Origin: JAZRYE01 sp045600585 | GTDB lineage: Bacteria; Bacillota_I; Bacilli_A; RFN20; CAG-826 | Reading direction: 5' to 3' | NCBI GenBank assembly: GCA_045600585.1 | Contig: JAZRYE010000038.1 | Coordinates: forward strand, 1 to 32,427 | Length of the DNA stretch: 32,427 nt | In this document: one piece after another, positions 32,391-32,427 of the stretch | How the letters are laid out: each line of letters opens with the position of its first letter | Numbering within the stretch: position 1 is the first letter of the stretch | Translations under genes and position numbers: made by a program | Notes under the pieces: generated by a model | Databases searched by the model: none | Told to the model about the DNA's origin: nothing | The model's input: only the letters and a program-made list of their open reading frames with translations

Positions 32391-32427
32391 TAAACTGTTT
32401 TTAATAACATTCAGAAACAGCTTTCTT
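32373..32427 (-). CDS. Possible C-terminal end of a - strand gene (partial)
   Basis: The - strand reads R-K-L-F-L-N-V-I-K-N-S-L-G-F-R-T-I then TAA at 32375-32373, inside the - strand terminator stem. A stop codon overlapping a terminator is common, and the basic C-terminus could belong to many families. Seventeen codons are too few to identify it. Confidence 0.3.
   Translation of the reverse strand, partial: RKLFLNVIKNSLGFRTI

Noticed and set aside
1..32427. CRISPR array, tRNA or rRNA genes, prophage, toxin-antitoxin or defence genes
   Set aside because: No regularly spaced repeats, cloverleaf sequences, phage genes or known defence motifs were found on either strand.

Overview
The window is a low-GC (AT-rich) chromosome segment from a Firmicutes/Bacilli-type bacterium, probably an uncultured gut lineage near the Mollicutes or Erysipelotrichales. 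The grounds are codon use, the conserved block gdpP-rplI-dnaB-walJ-rlmH, and an Ami/Opp-type peptide transporter. RlmH ends at its family-typical Y-H-K with TGA, so TGA is a stop here and the Mycoplasma code is not in use. Taxonomy is inference; no rRNA or tRNA gene is present.

Layout. 1-783: tail of an upstream ORF and a decayed flavodoxin-like gene (one frameshift plus a Trp-to-amber change). 784-6366 (+): housekeeping operon with the c-di-AMP phosphodiesterase GdpP, ribosomal protein L9, replicative helicase, a metallo-beta-lactamase-fold nuclease, the 23S rRNA methyltransferase RlmH and a small unknown protein, closed by a bidirectional terminator. 6408-9780 (-): a small helical unknown, a four-segment membrane protein, and a coupled pair of a cation/proton antiporter and a 109-residue PII-like/PstA-like protein. 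9894-10292 (+): tmRNA, with altered D- and T-loops. 10373-18208: surface and metabolic genes on both strands: a tyrosine-phosphatase lipoprotein, an alpha/beta hydrolase fused to a membrane domain, glycerate kinase, and an operon of M6-like metalloprotease lipoprotein, ManA and a Nudix hydrolase. 18319-22954: a DegV-family protein, then a small surface-polymer group (Wzy-like membrane protein, lipoprotein, TupA-like ATP-grasp enzyme) and a small membrane protein. 23126-32266 (+): complete oligopeptide ABC operon oppA-B-C-D-F, with a membrane-anchored leucine-rich-repeat (BspA/LRR_5) protein coupled to oppF. The end holds two convergent terminators.

How it works together. GdpP degrades c-di-AMP, and the PstA-like protein beside the antiporter could sense c-di-AMP or a related nucleotide, so the window may carry two parts of one ion-homeostasis circuit (inference). 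Several genes encode secreted or anchored proteins: four lipoproteins (one is OppA), the hydrolase-membrane fusion and the LRR protein. This suggests a host-associated cell that scavenges peptides.

A genome-scale signal is that six transcription units have a -10 box 6 or 7 nt before the ATG and no Shine-Dalgarno sequence, so they look leaderless. Internal operon genes and several others have strong AGGAGG-type sites. I found no CRISPR array, defence system, prophage or complete insertion sequence. The best candidates for something new are the PstA-like/antiporter pair, the divergent tmRNA elbow, the leaderless-promoter architecture and the Opp-coupled LRR protein.
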